From NCBI GenBank assembly GCA_016710985.1, contig JADJTX010000009.1, positions 124,001-188,000 of the forward strand: a stretch of 64,000 nucleotides of DNA, read 5' to 3'. The translations under genes and the position numbers were made by a program. Shown one piece after another: positions 62,799 to 64,000 of this stretch (position 1 is the first letter of the stretch; each line of letters opens with the position of its first letter). The notes under the pieces are model-generated. The model worked only from the letters and a program-made list of their open reading frames with translations, was not told where the DNA came from and made no database searches. This stretch comes from Ignavibacteria bacterium. GTDB taxonomy: Bacteria > Bacteroidota > Ignavibacteria > Tepidaquicellales > Tepidaquicellaceae.

Positions 62799-64000
62799 AT
62801 GGAAAACATAAAACTCGGTCTGAAAGAAAACTGGAAACAATTTACTATTCTTGTAATCGTAAATGCTTTCGTCGGCGGTATGATTGGTTTGGAAAGATCC
62901 ATATTTCCTGAATTTGCTGAAAGTATCTTTGGGGTAGAATCTACCACAGCTATTTTATCTTTCATCATTGCATTCGGTATTACGAAAGCCATCACAAATT
63001 ATTTTACAGGAAGGCTTCCTAATAAATTAGGCAGGAAAAATCTTCTGCTTGTTGGCTGGTTACTTGCGAGCCCGGTTCCTTTTATTCTGATCTATGCCAC
63101 AAACTGGAACTGGGTAATTTTTGCTAATGTATTGCTTGGTCTTAGTCAGGGCTTGACCTGGAGCAGCACTGTAGTTATGAAAATTGATTTAGCCGGTGAA
63201 AAGGACAGAGGACTTGCTATGGGTTTAAATGAATTTGCGGGTTACTCCGCAGTTGGTGTGATTGCATTTCTTTCGGGTTACGTTGCAAATAAATATGGTA
63301 TTACTCCTTATCCGTTTTACATTGGTATTTTCATTTCAATTGTTGGTTTCGTTCTGTCTTTGTTCTGGGTTAAAGACACAAGAGCTTTTGTTCATAAGGA
63401 AAGTACTACTGACACTTCCGAAAAACTTGATAATGTTTTTATTCATACAACTTTCAAAAACAAGACTCTTAGTTCGGTTACTCAGGCAGGTTTAGTTAAC
63501 AATTTAAACGACGGAATGATATGGGGATTACTGCCGATCTTTTTACTTTCATTGAGTTTCAATACCGAAAGCATTGGAATTATTGCAGCCATATATCCGG
63601 CAGTCTGGGGTATCGGACAGCTGTTTACAGGAAAAATGTCTGATGTTTATTCAAAAAAATCTATGCTGTTTTGGGGTATGCTGATTCAGGGAATTACAAT
63701 TTTACTCATTCCTATTGCCGGAAGTTTTTATGCATTAGCCATTCTGTCAGCATTATTAGGTTTGGGAACGGCATTAGTTTATCCGACATTTTTATCTGCA
63801 ATAGCACAAGCTACAAATCCTATGCAAAGAGCTGAAAGCATAGGAACTTTCCGGCTTTGGCGGGATTTAGGGTATGCAATTGGCGCGATCATTTCGGGAA
63901 TAACTGCTGACTTATTTGGTGTAGAGTATGCAATATTCTTAATTGGAATAATAACTATTTTCTCCTCGCTGATCATAAAAATCCGAATGCCGGATAAAAT
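62799..64000 (+). CDS. Major facilitator superfamily transporter (truncated by window end)
   Basis: The first 400 residues of a twelve-span MFS permease, starting with ATG at 62799 and open to the window end. Typical features are a TM2-TM3 loop NYFTGRLPNKLGRKNLLLVGWLL (the MFS G-x-x-x-D/N-R-x-G-R-K motif), ANVLLGLSQGLTWSSTVVMKIDLAGEKDRGLAMGLNEFAGYSAVG, and in the second half SDVYSKKSMLFWGMLIQG. No substrate can be assigned. Its location behind an ArsR-type gene suggests inducible export, perhaps of a toxic metal(loid) or organic compound. Confidence 0.85.
   Translation, partial: MENIKLGLKENWKQFTILVIVNAFVGGMIGLERSIFPEFAESIFGVESTTAILSFIIAFGITKAITNYFTGRLPNKLGRKNLLLVGWLLASPVPFILIYATNWNWVIFANVLLGLSQGLTWSSTVVMKIDLAGEKDRGLAMGLNEFAGYSAVGVIAFLSGYVANKYGITPYPFYIGIFISIVGFVLSLFWVKDTRAFVHKESTTDTSEKLDNVFIHTTFKNKTLSSVTQAGLVNNLNDGMIWGLLPIFLLSLSFNTESIGIIAAIYPAVWGIGQLFTGKMSDVYSKKSMLFWGMLIQGITILLIPIAGSFYALAILSALLGLGTALVYPTFLSAIAQATNPMQRAESIGTFRLWRDLGYAIGAIISGITADLFGVEYAIFLIGIITIFSSLIIKIRMPDK

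Overview
The window looks like a chromosomal segment of an AT-rich member of the Bacteroidota/Ignavibacteriota (FCB) lineage. Four predicted secreted proteins end in a type IX secretion C-terminal sorting domain with the NYPNPFNP motif that is typical of Ignavibacteria and relatives. The citrate synthase is of the eukaryote-like type. Ribosome-binding sites are weak or A-rich, and several promoters fit the Bacteroidota pattern TTTG-N20-TAnnTTTG. No rRNA, tRNA, CRISPR array, prophage or plasmid backbone was seen. The content is mostly housekeeping and metabolic.

Layout. 0-3.7 kb (minus strand): partial uvrB, a broken clpS, a D-Ala-D-Ala carboxypeptidase, a Nudix hydrolase and mazG. 3.9-9.1 kb: methylmalonate/malonate-semialdehyde dehydrogenase, small hypotheticals, a 500-bp IS200-like element bounded by palindromes, and a class III aminotransferase. 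9.1-21.8 kb: T9SS cargo proteins, a TetR-controlled serine hydrolase, a HAD-like protein, an orphan Hcp, a cytochrome-like protein, and an NCS1 nucleobase transporter next to dihydropyrimidinase. 21.8-30.4 kb (minus strand): pentose-phosphate/glycolysis island pgl, zwf, gnd, pgi, tkt, interrupted by inverted-repeat elements. Two of these elements enclose a small gene (GxxExxY protein; antitoxin-like protein). 30.7-37.5 kb: type II toxin-antitoxin pair, citrate synthase, UPF0173 hydrolase, parAB, RidA, SRPBCC protein and S20. 37.8-50.7 kb: tryptophanase, TMEM175-like channel, isocitrate dehydrogenase, tandem TraB/GumN-like paralogues, a giant coiled-coil DUF2130 protein, a DUF885 peptidase-like protein, and a methyltransferase / C-N hydrolase / SDR group. 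50.9-57.5 kb: heavy-metal RND efflux operon. 57.7-64 kb: kelch T9SS protein, a large helical protein, a beta-propeller lipoprotein, and an ArsR-MFS pair that runs off the end.

The most unusual signal is between the genes. About twenty intergenic regions carry degenerate short-word tandem repeats, and many of these fold back on themselves as long imperfect hairpins. Unrelated words (CACTAAG, CAATGAA, GTTAATG, GAGTATT, TTGGGATT, CAGATTxxACAGA and others) share the same architecture. Some arms run into genes and add repeat-encoded residues to protein ends.

A second pattern concerns reading-frame quality. Transketolase, the DUF885 protein, the transposase, a membrane protein after hydA and the UPF0173 C-terminus are each interrupted. 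In every case one extra base in a short run restores the expected frame. This suggests assembly indels of the homopolymer-contraction type more than true gene decay. All calls rest on reading the sequence and on family knowledge; no database search was run.
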